From contig NC_023751.2 of the NCBI RefSeq assembly GCF_000499845.2, positions 6,058,211 to 6,122,210 of the forward strand: a stretch of DNA of 64,000 nt, in the 5' to 3' direction. This document shows positions 50,562 to 61,835 of this stretch, piece after piece (the stretch's first letter is position 1; each line of letters opens with the position of its first letter). This DNA comes from Phaseolus vulgaris (lineage: Eukaryota > Streptophyta > Magnoliopsida > Fabales > Fabaceae). The notes beneath the pieces were generated by a model, which was not told the origin of the DNA, made no database searches, and worked only from the letters and a program-made list of their open reading frames with translations. Both the position numbers and the translations under genes were made by a program.

Positions 50562-50991
50562 TGTAAGAATTTATTTAATCTGTTTAATCTTAGAACTATA
50601 TGATTTTCACAATATCATTAATATAAATATGCGTACCTTGATCCATGAAGATTTGTTCTTCAATATGTTGATAAAAGATGATCACAAAACTGGTTTCTCC
50701 TTCTTTACCTTTTTCTCACTTTTACAAGACTTTCTGATGGAGAGGAAAATGTCTCACGTACTTGGTTGAAGGAGGACCAATTTCTTTCACTTAATAAAAA
50801 ACAATCATCAACACATCCCATCAATGTGCCTAAATATAGAAACAAAACTTTTCAAAAATACCTTTTCAAATTTCAAATTTGAAATGTAACTACCTTTCAA
50901 ATTTCAAATTTCAAAAGTAACTACCTTTCAACTTTATGATTTTTTTTTAAATCACATATATGCCACGTAGGACATATATGCATATTTTACA
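50562..50991 (-). repeat. 5' LTR of Copia element
   Basis: 430-bp partner of 43593-44045. Confidence 0.92.
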
Positions 50992-50996
50992 GAAGG

Positions 50997-51385
50997 CACT
51001 CCGACGCTCAAGTCAGTAAAGCGGGTGATCAGTATTCAGGTAGGTGCACAATAATAAATGACGTACCTTTCTCCTTGGGATGTGTGCTATTTATATTATT
51101 TTAATGGGGTTACCTTATTGGGCCTGATTAGTGGAATGGATCTCACTTATGGTGTATTACCTAATCCTTAATGACAAATTAGTTTTATTGACCTTGATTT
51201 GAGCATTGATGGATGTATGGGTCGGTCGGCTAGGTCGACCGTGACAATTTCACTCGTCTCGGCCAAGTTTCCGTAGTCTCGGCCAAGTTCTCGTGGTCTT
51301 GGCCAAGTTTCCCCGGCCTTGGTCAGCAAGCCCGGGTCTCGGTCAGGATGACCAGATCTTCGGTCTCGCCCATACCAATACACCT
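50997..51385 (-). mobile_element. LTR-type fragment, right part
   Basis: Continues 43466-43592. It contains the inverse of the shared LTR motif at 51000 and a tetrad of GTCTCGGCCAAGTTTCC-like repeats at about 51255-51350. End unclear. Confidence 0.45.
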
Positions 51386-51827
51386 TCTCAATTCTTACCA
51401 ATGCTAATATCCCTTTATTATTATTTTCTTCGACTTATTTGTATGATTCTTTTTATTTCACAAATGAAAAATATATTTAAGACGATTTATGAAATACTTT
51501 TTAATTGTGAAAATTGTATTGTAAATAGTGGACACAATTCATAGACTAGTGGTCCGAATTATCCAAAAATTATAATTGAGCATAATAATATTTATCATTT
51601 TAGTAATATTTATCATTTTAACTATCAAGTATAATGACTTAAGTTTAGAGATCTTTTATATATACTTTTCTCTGATTCTAACGACTTAATCTAATATTTT
51701 AGAGTCGAGATCCAATTCACTTCCAAACATACTAGAATTCGAAAGATGATCTTTCTAAGTCATCCAAAAATAAAAATATATATCACGATTTTTTTATAGT
51801 CATTTTCTTTTATATATTGTTCTCGCC
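51386..51827. other. AT-rich DNA
   Basis: No gene or repeat recognised. Confidence 0.45.
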
Positions 51828-52483
51828 GAAGTCTGTCGGAGTATGGATGAACTCTTTTCGGATTCATTTTTGGTGGTCGGTCAGCTAGTGGATGAGGTGC
51901 TTAGGAATGACCTCCAGGTTTCAACAAACCGATCTTCTGGGGATGAGGGTGGCTCCACCTGCGATTACACTCCGACACTCAAGTCAGTGAGAGCACAAAA
52001 TATATTGTGTATGGTAAAATATACGACAAAGATGCAAGTTGAGATACTCTCTATGGGTGTTTGTCTATTTATAAGCGTCCATGAGCTTGGATTTCTGACC
52101 CTGGTCTTTCCAGGCATGTGTCAGTTTACAGTAACTTATATGGATATAAAGCATGTAAATCGGAATAGTTAAACAACGTAATTAGGGATACTGAGGATAA
52201 TATTTATTACGTTATCGGAGATATGACATTTATATTCATTACGCTGTTGGGAATATGTATTTATATTTATTATGCTATCGAGAATATGCGTGTAGGAAAA
52301 ACGTTATACTTTCTTTTAGTGGAATTTATCCCTTGCTGGTGTTGCACGATACTAGCCAAGGCCAGGTAGTGTTTTTGGGTCTATTAGATTAGTTCGCGGC
52401 CATACTAAACTTTCACGCTGTCACGTTCCCTAAATGAGCTTTAGTGAACTCAACCAAATACCTACCCGATTCCAGAAAATACA
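51828..52483 (-). mobile_element. Probable solo LTR
   Basis: TGTTCTCGCCGAAG...AGAAAATACA with TATAT on both sides; in such AT-rich DNA the duplication is weak support. The inverse shared LTR motif lies at 51967-51986 (ACACTCCGACACTCAAGTCA). The 109-codon frame inside has no gene features. Confidence 0.45.
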
Positions 52484-55400
52484 TATATAAATTAACTATT
52501 AGCATGACCTTTTGTAATACGGAAAATAATAGAAAAATGTGTGTGAAGAAGGTTTTTGACTTCTAAGTAAATGTCACATGTCAATCCCGTAGAATTTTGT
52601 CAATTCTTTTTATGAATGGCGACTTTTATATTTTTAATTCTGAAAATGGATAATTAAGAAAAATGCGTCAACGTGTCTTTACTATTTTTCTAGTTTATCA
52701 TGTATGATATGATTTAAAGAATACATGTTTATTTTTATTTTTTTAATCAGCGTTGTTCACTTCTTTTCTTTATGACAAATACATATTTAAATAACCAACG
52801 ATTGCCAAAATGTAATTTCAATGATTTTTTATGATAAATACTTTTTAAAGAATTCTATATCTATATGTTATATACAAATACAAATATATTTATAAAATCT
52901 ACAATTATTTGGATTATATATATATATATCATTATTCATAATTACATATTTACTAATATGTATTTTGTTAAATTATAAAACAGATAAACATAGTAAAAAT
53001 CATAATAATGTATTGATTGTAAACGTTCAAGCAAAACAATTTTAGTGTCTCTATAGTTGGAATTATTTTTTGTTTCATAATTACATCCATTAAAAATATA
53101 ATTAAATAATATAAGTAAACTTTAAAAGGTAGTGATCTTGGAAGTACAAAAAGGTGGAGTGGTTTTTATGTAATTGAAGGTTAAGAAAGGTTGTTTGGCT
53201 CACTATTTCTAGTCTCATGGTTGGAACACCATGCATTCGTTTATGTGGGAGACTCAATTTGTTTCAACCCTTAATGCAACAAAATGTGTTTTCATTCATG
53301 TGCCCAAAAACAATGTAAAAAAACTAATGGGACTCGGGGTTTTAAGGACACATTAAATTTCTAAAATAATTAATTAAATCTCTTATTGAATATATATATT
53401 CTTTAACATGGTTATTATAAATTATTAAATTTTTATAAGAAAACTATGGAGAAATTCAACACTAATGAATTGTAAAAAAATTATATAGGAGATAAGAACT
53501 TGTTTATTTTTATTTAACGTGAGAGTCAAATTTATGCTTAGAATCCTAACATAAATTTTAATTCTTTTATATAAAATTATATTTATCTCACACAAAAATT
53601 ATCAGTAATGTTAACAACGATTTAAATCTCGTTAAATGTATTACTTACTATAATTGCTCAAACAGTCCGAAAAATATTTGTGACATAACAAGCCTCATAA
53701 TTTATTATTGAAGTTTATCATAACCCCACTTCAAAAACAAATTAAAATTCTAGTGATGACATAATGTTAATCAAATCTTCAACTATTTACTGTGGATATT
53801 TTACTCTACAAATAGCATGTCTCCGTTATTTTAAACTAGAACATGCATAGTCTCTTAATATGTTTTCTTAATAAAGCATAGCATTGTTTAAATTTAAATT
53901 ACATGTTTTTGAAATAATTACTTTCTTAAAATTCACTATTTTTATAAAGTGGATAGAATTTATTTATTAAAATAAGCAGAAAACTACTTATTTTCAAAAT
54001 AAACACATTAGAAACACAGTAAAATTCTACTTAACTTATGAAAAATAATTTCTTTTAAAAATAAATACAAACTAACTGTCCGATATATAAAAAAAATCTT
54101 CCTGAATAAACAATAAAAGTAGGCCGTGTAGAAATACAAAACAAGTTTTGCAACCCAAACAATGCTTATGATAAAAAATATCTCCAATGATACAAACAAA
54201 GATAAAAGATTTTAGAATAAAGTTTGTTGGAGACTTGCAAATATAGTAAAAACAACTACTTTCCAACTGTTTTTTGAAATAAAATATTACATTATAACAA
54301 AATAATAATTTATTAAAAAATATTAAGAAAAATATTAGTTTCACAAATGTAAGCAAAATACTCCCTCTTGATAATTGTGATATGGCACGTGGTACTTATG
54401 TAGGGAAGAGTAATTTTGTCTCTGAAGAATTAAAACTTTGAAACATGCAAACAGTATTGGGTAAATATTGAAGACACGAAGCTTAGTTTAAGGATTTTTT
54501 TACGAATTTGGGTGAAGAAGTGTTTGAGTTTTGACTGGAGAAGTGTTTGACTTGTGATTCAATAAAAATTTGAAGGACACTGCTTGACTTTTGGCTCAAT
54601 CCGAATCAAAAAATAACCCTATAGCAGAGGAATTAAAGGAGAGGGAGAGAATGCATGCAGAAATTACATACAATAATTGCACACCACAACAAAAATCATC
54701 CCATATTTAATTGAAACAGGAAGAAGTGAGATCACATATAAGAGGGAAAGACGATATACATGAGAGAAGGAGAAAACATGAGAATAAATTTTCATATTGT
54801 GACTAAAGCTCTTTTTTATTTTTGTTAAAACATCAACCCCTCTTTATTAAAAAAACAATAACCACAGGTATTTATTTTAAAAAGAATAACCATTTCGAAT
54901 GTCAACCAAATATCTTTCCAGCTAGCTAGCTTCTAACTCTGTGTGAGTCCTAGCTAGCTTCTAACTCTTTATGTGTGACCTTTTTCAGGGCAGTCATTTG
55001 CTTCTCTGAAATTCCGATAAAAAAAAAAATAATGATACATGGACAACCATCTTTTTTTATACAACCACATTACAACTCTCAATACTATTATTTCAATATT
55101 TTTTTATATCATTTAATTACAAATTTACTCATTATTATATATATTTATTTCTAAACCTATCACATCAGGGTTGTATACAATTCTCTTTGAGTTGTCACAC
55201 TATCATTTTTCTATAAAAAAAGTTGATCCTTCTGATTTTCTGATAGGTCATCCTACTCACCATTTAATTTATATTTTAATTTAATATTTTATTAATATAT
55301 ACAGTTGTTAAGTTGTGAAAATAGTTTTTTTTTCTAACAAAAATGTTTTTTTACTTCCATGCTTCATCCTACAACTCAATAAATATTAATATTTTAATTC

Positions 55401-55538
55401 TTTATAAAAATTTATAATTTTTTTAATTTTGAAAATTATTTTAACATTTTGTATTTTGCTTATATTTTCATTAAGATTTTTTTTTTAATTTTTTTTATTA
55501 TAAATATTAATATTTTATTATGGGTGTAAGGTGGAGAA
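52484..55538. other. AT-rich intergenic DNA
   Basis: Three kilobases without a recognisable gene. 55055-55180 holds the partner of the short repeat at 27265. A CTAGCTAGCTTCTAACTC phrase is doubled at about 54920-54970. Confidence 0.5.
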
Positions 55539-55682
55539 CACTACAAGAAAAACGCGAATTACATACAGATTATTACATACGGATCAAAATCCGTATGTAA
55601 AATTATGTAAAATCAATATTACATACGGATTTTTACATACGGATATAATCCGTATGTAAATATTAGCACCATAAAATAAAAT

Positions 55683-55760
55683 TAGCAGTGAATGGGATTC
55701 GAAGCCAGGTTCCTTCAGCAATCTTTCAGCAACCAAGTAAAATTTAACCACTACACTAAA
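55683..55760 (-). other. tRNA-like segment near left CACTA end
   Basis: On the minus strand: TAGTGGTTAA (A-box-like), then about 45 bases on CTTCGAATCCC (B-box-like). Matches the plus-strand segment at 57603-57667. No tRNA acceptor stem fits. Confidence 0.5.
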
Positions 55761-55795
55761 CAAATTATCTAGTTTTATTATGATTTTTATTATAC

Positions 55796-56288
55796 TTATT
55801 ATTATTAATAATACTAACAATATTAATAATATTAATAATATTAACAATATTAATAATACTAACAATATTAATAATACTAACAATATTAACAATATTAATA
55901 ATACTAACAATATTAACAATATTAATAATACTAACAATATTAACAATATTAATAATACTAACAATATTAACAATATTAATAATACTAACAATATTAACAA
56001 TACTAACAATATTAACAATATTAACAATACTAACAATATTAACAATATTAACAATACTAACAATATTAATAATATTAACAATACTAACAATATTAATAAT
56101 ACTAACAATATTAATAATACTAACAATATTAATAATACTAACAATATTAATAATACTAACAATATTAACAATATTAATAATACTAATAATATTAATAATA
56201 CTAACAATATTAATAATACTAAAAATATTAATAATACTAATAATAATAATAATACTAACAATATTAATGATACTAACAATATTAACAT
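55796..56288 (+). repeat. Trinucleotide-based minisatellite
   Basis: About 490 bp of AATATTAAYAATACTAAC words mixed in 9- to 18-bp steps. Open in frames on both strands only because it lacks stop triplets; it is not coding. Confidence 0.9.
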
Positions 56289-57229
56289 ATGAATCACATT
56301 TAATTTATCTATAATCTACTTGAATCTAAACATAATTTATTATATTATCTATTAGTATGAATCAAATTTAATATATGTCATACTCATAGTCATCATATTA
56401 CCTATTACATTAAAATCAACTATCATATTAATTATTATTTTACGATCATATTGACTTAATTAAGTTCATTATAGGTAGTTGGTTTTACTTGTGTGTTATA
56501 TGTAGTAAAGAATATTGTCAACAAACAATATTATCTTTTAACATAAAATGATGACTTTTACATTAACTATTAATTAAATCTCTAATACAGATTACTAGTT
56601 AGCATATCATTATAGTTTAAACTATATTAATTATTCCATAAATCTATGTAAAAAGTTGTTACTAAATAACCCTTTCTACTAATATGTAAATCATAATGAC
56701 AAAGTGATTAAATAATTTATAATTTAAAATATTTTAAAAATTATACATTATATCAATTTTAATCTATGTAAGTAAATATTTGAAAATAAGATTTTTTTTA
56801 TCGACAAAGAATAAAAAAAATTAAACAAAACATTTTAAGGATATTTCAATCCTTATACAAGAATCTCAAATCAGAAAAAGAAGTGTAAGATACAAGCACC
56901 TATATAGCCATCTAACAAAAACTTCACAACTACCTATAATAACCTATATTTGAAAATAAGATATCAAATAATTTTATATTAATATATATATATATATAAT
57001 ATGAAAGTAAATTTAAATTTAACCATGAGTTTTAAAAAATTAATGATTAAATAAAGAAATATATTAATCAATATATATATGTATTTATAGTATTAAAGTT
57101 ATATTAATATTATATAATTTTTTCATTTTTCTCTCTATCTATCTATATCCGGATAAAAGTAATATTACTCAAGTCAAATAAAACTACTATACACACACAA
57201 TAAATATCTAAATGTATATTTATATCAAA

Positions 57230-57540
57230 ATTAATATTAATAATATGAATATAATATTGATAATATGAATATAATATTAATAATATGAATATTAATACTA
57301 ATAATAATAATATTAATAATATTAATATTAATAATAATGTTAATAATAATATTAATAATAATATTAATAAATATTAATAATATGAATATAATGTTAATAA
57401 TAATATTAATTATAACATTAATAAATATTAATAATATGAATAATATTAATAATAATATTAATAATAATAATAATATAAATATAATTTATTTTATTATTAT
57501 TATTAATAATAATTATATTAATATGTATAAATTATATTAA
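57230..57540 (+). repeat. ATT/AATAAT low-complexity repeat
   Basis: Runs of AATATTAATAAT with interspersed ATGAATATA, inside the CACTA element. Confidence 0.8.
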
Positions 57541-57602
57541 CATGTATAAATTATATTAATATGTATAAGTATAATAAAAATGATAATATGATCAAAGAAC
57601 AT

Positions 57603-57667
57603 GTCTGGTCTAGTGGTTAATGCTTTCCTGGGTCACTGGAATGACTTGGGTTCGAATCCTGGTTGCT
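57603..57667 (+). other. tRNA-like segment near right CACTA end
   Basis: GGTCTAGTGGTTAATGC resembles a tRNA A box and GGGTTCGAATCC is a perfect B-box core. Bases before and after do not form a seven-pair acceptor stem, so not a tRNA gene. Confidence 0.55.
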
Positions 57668-57703
57668 GCAACTTGCTTGTAACATTATTTGGGGCTTGGG
57701 TTC

Positions 57704-58111
57704 TATAGATGGTGATAAATAATAATGAAAAAATTAATTTTTTTTTTTTACATTACATACGGATAAATCCGTATGTAATTACATACGGATTTTGACTGTA
57801 TGTAATTCCAATTTTTCTTGTAGTGGAAGGATGTCAAAATATTATAACTTCTTTTTTTAAGTGAAAATGTTGAAGTATGATTACCTATGAAGCTCAGACT
57901 AAAAAAATATAGATAGTGATAAATAATAATTTGTAATAATGAAAAAATTAATTTTTTTTTTTTACATTACATACGGATAAATCCGTATGTAATATCCGTA
58001 TGTAATTACATACGGATTTTGACTGTATGTAATTCCAATTTTTCTTGTAGTGGAAGGATGTCAAAATATTATAACTTCTTTTTTTAAGTGAAAATGTTGA
58101 AGTATGATTAC
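57704..58111 (+). repeat. Tandem duplication of CACTA 3' end and flank
   Basis: 57704-57907 is repeated at 57908-58111 (start-to-start 204 bp, with two small inserts in the second copy). Each includes the CACTA terminus TTCTTGTAGTGGAAGG and the first ~15 bases of the dispersed repeat (CTATGAAGCTCAGAC). Confidence 0.88.
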
Positions 58112-58526
58112 CTATGAAGCTCAGACACTCCTCTTAAATGGCGTGTCGGTGTCAGATACTCGTATCGGACATCGACACTCCTATGACACTTGTAGGACAC
58201 GTATCCGTGAAGTGTCCAATTCCAAAAGTATTTGTTGGATTTTTGACAATTCTAGTACAATTCTAACACAATTTTAAAAAGGAAAAATACATTAATTTTC
58301 TAAACACTTAAACTTATTGTATAAATTTTATTATGATTATAAAAATAAGAAACAAATCATTGTGAACCAGTCATAAAAAACATCTTTCTGCTCCAAAAAA
58401 TAATTTGGAACATATTTGTGCACATAAATCTTTATTAATAAATTATATAATTCGTATTCCTGTATCCTACATTTTAGGAATTATACGTATATGTATATGT
58501 GTTGTACGAGTATCTATGTTACATAG
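58112..58526 (+). repeat. Dispersed ~430-bp repeat, copy D
   Basis: CTATGAAGCTCAGACACTCC...TTACATAG, closest in sequence to copy A. ATGATTAC precedes it and recurs shortly after it (58540-58547), a possible target duplication. Confidence 0.75.
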
Positions 58527-59104
58527 ATGTGTTAAATAGATGATTACTCTTCAAGATAGTTTGTCCAAGAGTACGTTACATACAGTTTACCCGTGCTACA
58601 TATATGCTACATATATAGTAGTAATGAAAAAAACAATTTAGATTAGATATTTCAATTCTGATTATCTAAATTTTTATTAAAAAATTCCACACGACACAGA
58701 ATGAACTTTTCACTAGAAGGTTAAAAAAACATTTTATAGAAAACTTAGGAAGAAATCTTTAATTTTATCTGGATGGACCAAAAATGAAAGAACTAGAAAT
58801 CTGAAAATTGATCCTAGTCCCATTTTCATGATCGAGAATAAACAGGAAAAGAGGTGATGCAGGAAAATAAAGTTGGTGGAGGAAAGAAGAGACGATAAAA
58901 GAGTTATTTTTGAAAAGAATATAGAAAAAGGTTTTCTATAGATATATTCTATTGGATACAAAAAGACGACGTGCCTAGATTAATTTGAGGGGCAAGCACC
59001 CTGGAATATATACATACACTCATGCAATCCGTAAAAATAAAAGAAGACGGAAGAGAGTTACAGATTTCATGGTTGTGCAGGTAGGTATATATATGTTTCT
59101 TAAT
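58527..59104. other. Intergenic, 3' flank of ARO gene
   Basis: No other gene seen. A 75-codon minus frame (58961-58734) has no features and is doubtful. Confidence 0.5.
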
Positions 59105-61042
59105 TCAGCGGAATCCTCTTCCTCTTGATTGATACAGTTCGAGCCTACTCTTGGCTTCTGGTAGCAGTTGTTCAATGTTGTGATCATCCACCAGATGTGC
59201 CTGCTTCGTGCACCACTCCAGAACTATCAGAACCTCTTCTTGCGCCAGCGTCTCGCTCTTCGGAACGTGAAGCGCTATGTAACAAAGGAGAGTGACAGAA
59301 GGCATCTGAACCATTTGCTCCCCAAAGTAAACCAGTTGAATCAAGTGCTTGGCGCCACCAGCATCTATGATGGCGTTGCAGTGATTCTCGTGGAGGTAGT
59401 TGTCCGTGCAAGCAAACTTGTTGAGCGCAATGGCCGCTTCCATGCATACATGGGCTTCTCTTTCGTCAAGGAGCTTCACCAATGGCGCAATCAGTCTTGT
59501 TTCCGTAGCTCTGAAAGTTCTCGCCAAATTACCAACGGATCTGATGCAAGGTATGAGCAGGTCAATTTGTTCATTTTCTATCACTTTAAGAAGCTGCTCC
59601 AGAACAGCCTTTGCAGCGGGGGAGGTGGGTTTGAAAGCAGAGCGTCTCAGCTCTGAATGTTGCTCCGACACGGCAGTTATTTCCATCAACGCCATTGCGG
59701 AATAAGATTGCACGTCTTCAGGACCCTTTTCGAGCAAAACCGCGAAACACAAAAGAGCCCTTGACTCGGTTATGCTCCTACACACAGTCAAGTTCCCCCT
59801 CGCCAGTTGCCATAAGGCTCTAGCTGCCATCGCCTTCATCTCTGCCTTTGTCAACGGGTCTTCGAATTCCCTCCCCTTGATACTCGTCCCAGCGATTGAC
59901 ACGTGCGGGGCCCCACTCTGCTGTTGTTTTTTGGCGTTTGTAGCGGTGCTGTTGGGGTTACCAATGGCAGTGGCAGTGGCATTATTTCCTTGGGCAATGG
60001 CCTTCATGGCCATGGTGTTGGAGACCACGTTTTGCATCTGAGTGCCTGTCGTAGCCCCCAGCTGATTAATGCCAATGTGCTTATGATCATCATCCTCGTC
60101 ATGCACGTTCTGTGCATTACTCTCCAAAACTAACGTGTGAAGGGACTTGTGCTTGTTCGCAATAGCGTACTTGCTATGCTCTTGGATTGTCTCGAAGGCG
60201 AGATGGCTAACGAGCAAGCGTATGGCATTGTTCTGGGAGAAATGATCCTGGCATTTCGGATGATTGGCGCAGAGTTCGGAAATAGCCCAGGCCACCACCG
60301 TTTGAACCTTCATGTGACCGTCTTTCAGGATTTTGGCAAACACGGAACAAACACCGGCATTCACAATGTGTTCCACGCTTTCAGGGTCTTTCCCGAGAAG
60401 CCCAATGGCTCTGGCAGCGTTCTCCTGCCCTTCCATTTGTCCTTCCTTGAGAAGCTTCAACAGCGGGGGCACACCACCTTCTTCGATGATCAGTTTCCCG
60501 TACCGGTCATTGTCGCGAGCGAGCGAAACCAAGGAAGCGGCGGCGTCGGAGCGATCATCCAAGGAGGCGCCAGAGAGGAGAATGGCGACCTGTTCCCATA
60601 TTAGGCAGAGGATGGGTTCGTTGGCGGCGATGGGGGGGAGCCCGAGGTACTCGTCGTCACGCTCGTCGGCGGACGCGGATACGCGTAGGAGCCACTGGAC
60701 GTCGCCGACCGAATTCTCAAGCTGCATACTGGTCTTGCGAAAGGCGGTGGCGGGGATGATGGTGAAGAGTCTTTTGATGAGACCGTTGGCGCGGCATTTG
60801 GTGATTAGTACGAGGGCCTTGTCCAAGACTTGTTCGGTGTCGTCGATAATGCGGCGCGTGGGACGCTCGTATAGGTCGTTGCTGTTCCTCGCGGCCTGAC
60901 GGAGGAGCCCTGCGAGTTTCTCCGTTTTGGATTTGACCTCGAGACATTCCTGTCGGAAATTCTGGGCCTCCTCCGCCATCTTGGATACCTGGTCCGCCAT
61001 TTGTATCGGGCTCGCCAGGATCTCCTTGACGATGCTCGACAT
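59105..61042 (-). CDS. ARO: ARO-type armadillo-repeat protein
   Basis: Intronless frame of 645 residues from ATG at 61042. Residues about 1-140 form a helical N-terminal region (MADQVSKMAEEAQNFRQECL). From about 150 to 640 there are armadillo repeats, e.g. AAASLVSLARDNDRYGKLIIEEGGVPPLLKLL, here cited by its parts ASLVSLARDNDRYGKLI and EEGGVPPLLKLL, then ENAARAIGLLGKDPES, VVAWAISELCANHP and AIALNKFACTDNYL. A low-complexity insert (NNATATAIGNPNSTATNAKK, about 345-365) interrupts the array. The length and the SRGRGFR ending fit plant ARMADILLO REPEAT ONLY proteins (615-670 aa), closest in size to ARO2. ARO proteins act in tip growth and cell shape through ROP/NEK6-linked cytoskeleton control; which paralogue this is cannot be told. 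Gene is intact and GC-rich relative to flanks. Confidence 0.93.
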   Translation of the reverse strand: MSSIVKEILASPIQMADQVSKMAEEAQNFRQECLEVKSKTEKLAGLLRQAARNSNDLYERPTRRIIDDTEQVLDKALVLITKCRANGLIKRLFTIIPATAFRKTSMQLENSVGDVQWLLRVSASADERDDEYLGLPPIAANEPILCLIWEQVAILLSGASLDDRSDAAASLVSLARDNDRYGKLIIEEGGVPPLLKLLKEGQMEGQENAARAIGLLGKDPESVEHIVNAGVCSVFAKILKDGHMKVQTVVAWAISELCANHPKCQDHFSQNNAIRLLVSHLAFETIQEHSKYAIANKHKSLHTLVLESNAQNVHDEDDDHKHIGINQLGATTGTQMQNVVSNTMAMKAIAQGNNATATAIGNPNSTATNAKKQQQSGAPHVSIAGTSIKGREFEDPLTKAEMKAMAARALWQLARGNLTVCRSITESRALLCFAVLLEKGPEDVQSYSAMALMEITAVSEQHSELRRSAFKPTSPAAKAVLEQLLKVIENEQIDLLIPCIRSVGNLARTFRATETRLIAPLVKLLDEREAHVCMEAAIALNKFACTDNYLHENHCNAIIDAGGAKHLIQLVYFGEQMVQMPSVTLLCYIALHVPKSETLAQEEVLIVLEWCTKQAHLVDDHNIEQLLPEAKSRLELYQSRGRGFR

Positions 61043-61835
61043 GGTTGCAGCGGACCCTCACGCGCTCGCTAGAGACCAAACAATATTTGGGATTGATCAA
61101 TAAATTTATTTGCCTGTACGAGATTCCTGTCTCAGAGGTTATGGTAAGGTTGGGCTGATGTTTGGGTCATGAAGGGGTGGCGGTGACGGTGGCGCCGCCG
61201 GGGGTGAGTGACTGAGGGAGGGAAATTATAATGGGAATGGTTCAACGGTTTTTTCTCCCTGGGTGTGTGTTAAAAACTGCCATAACAGGTCTGGATACAT
61301 ATAGTTAGAGCAAATGGTTGGTCCAAACCTTTCAAGTACTGGGGAGGACAACTTCTCCTCTTCCCACACCTTATGGATCAGCGATTGTAAACCACGCTCT
61401 CATCCTACGCCTTCTTCCTTTCTTAAATCTACGTCATGTAGGGAAACTAGTTACACGAGCCACGTGTGTACGGCTTACACGCTGCCAGGAAGAAAGAGAA
61501 AGCGCCATTGCAGTCAATTAAATTAAATTAACTAATTGCGTAGATCAATATTCTAAGAATTTAACTTTAATGCATTTCGTTAATGTAAAAAAAATAACTT
61601 GTTATTGATAATTAATATAAAACAAAAACTCTCTACATTACTTTATACTTTTTGGTACAAATCATCTTTCCATATTTCGAAAAAACCGTTCAATTTATTA
61701 AGTCAATCAAAATTTAATGTATTTATATTTTATATTTACAAGGGACAGAAAGGGAGATGATATTAGTCGGAAATTAAAACATAGTATTATATATACTGCT
61801 ATATTGCTGATATATATATATATATATATATATAT
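61043..61835. other. ARO upstream region and AT-rich DNA
   Basis: 61043-61300 is the 5' flank and leader of ARO, GC-rich (GGTGGCGGTGACGGTGGCGCC). The rest is AT-rich, ending in a TA microsatellite at 61811-61835. No gene. Confidence 0.5.

Larger units (their letters stand above)
43593..50991 (-). mobile_element. Copia LTR retrotransposon, full length, decayed, with nested solo LTR
   Basis: LTRs 43593-44045 and 50562-50991 (TGTAAGAATTT...ATATTTTACA) are flanked by a perfect GAAGG duplication (43588-43592 and 50992-50996). Minus-strand coding order is gag, protease, integrase, RT, RNase H, the Copia order. A PBS abuts the right LTR. Inside, a 1096-bp solo LTR interrupts pol at 45889-46984. Several frameshifts and stops disable it. 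Confidence 0.93.
55539..57825. mobile_element. Non-autonomous CACTA (En/Spm-like) transposon
   Basis: Terminal inverted repeats CACTACAAGAAAAA (55539-55552) and TTTTTCTTGTAGTG (57812-57825), flanked by the 3-bp duplication GAA on each side, the CACTA rule. Subterminal arrays of TTACATACGGAT / ATCCGTATGTAA repeat near both ends (55560-55660 and 57751-57805). The 2287-bp body has no transposase; it holds a 490-bp AAT/AAC/ACT minisatellite, A/T repeats and two opposite tRNA-like segments. Confidence 0.93.

Noticed and set aside
43466..51385. Complete solo LTR split by the Copia element
   Set aside because: I could not find TG/CA ends with matching duplications, so it is listed only as fragments.
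51843..52172. 109-aa ORF
   Set aside because: Within a probable solo LTR and ending at random; no domain recognised.
55584..56297. Long overlapping frames on both strands (LLVLLIL- and NNINNTN-type proteins)
   Set aside because: They are read from the AAT/AAC/ACT minisatellite, which lacks stop triplets; no gene features.
57603..57667. tRNA gene
   Set aside because: Good B box but no acceptor stem, no anticodon arm and no proper length; treated as tRNA-like only.
59168..60899. Several plus-strand ORFs of 76-188 aa
   Set aside because: Shadows of the minus-strand ARO gene.
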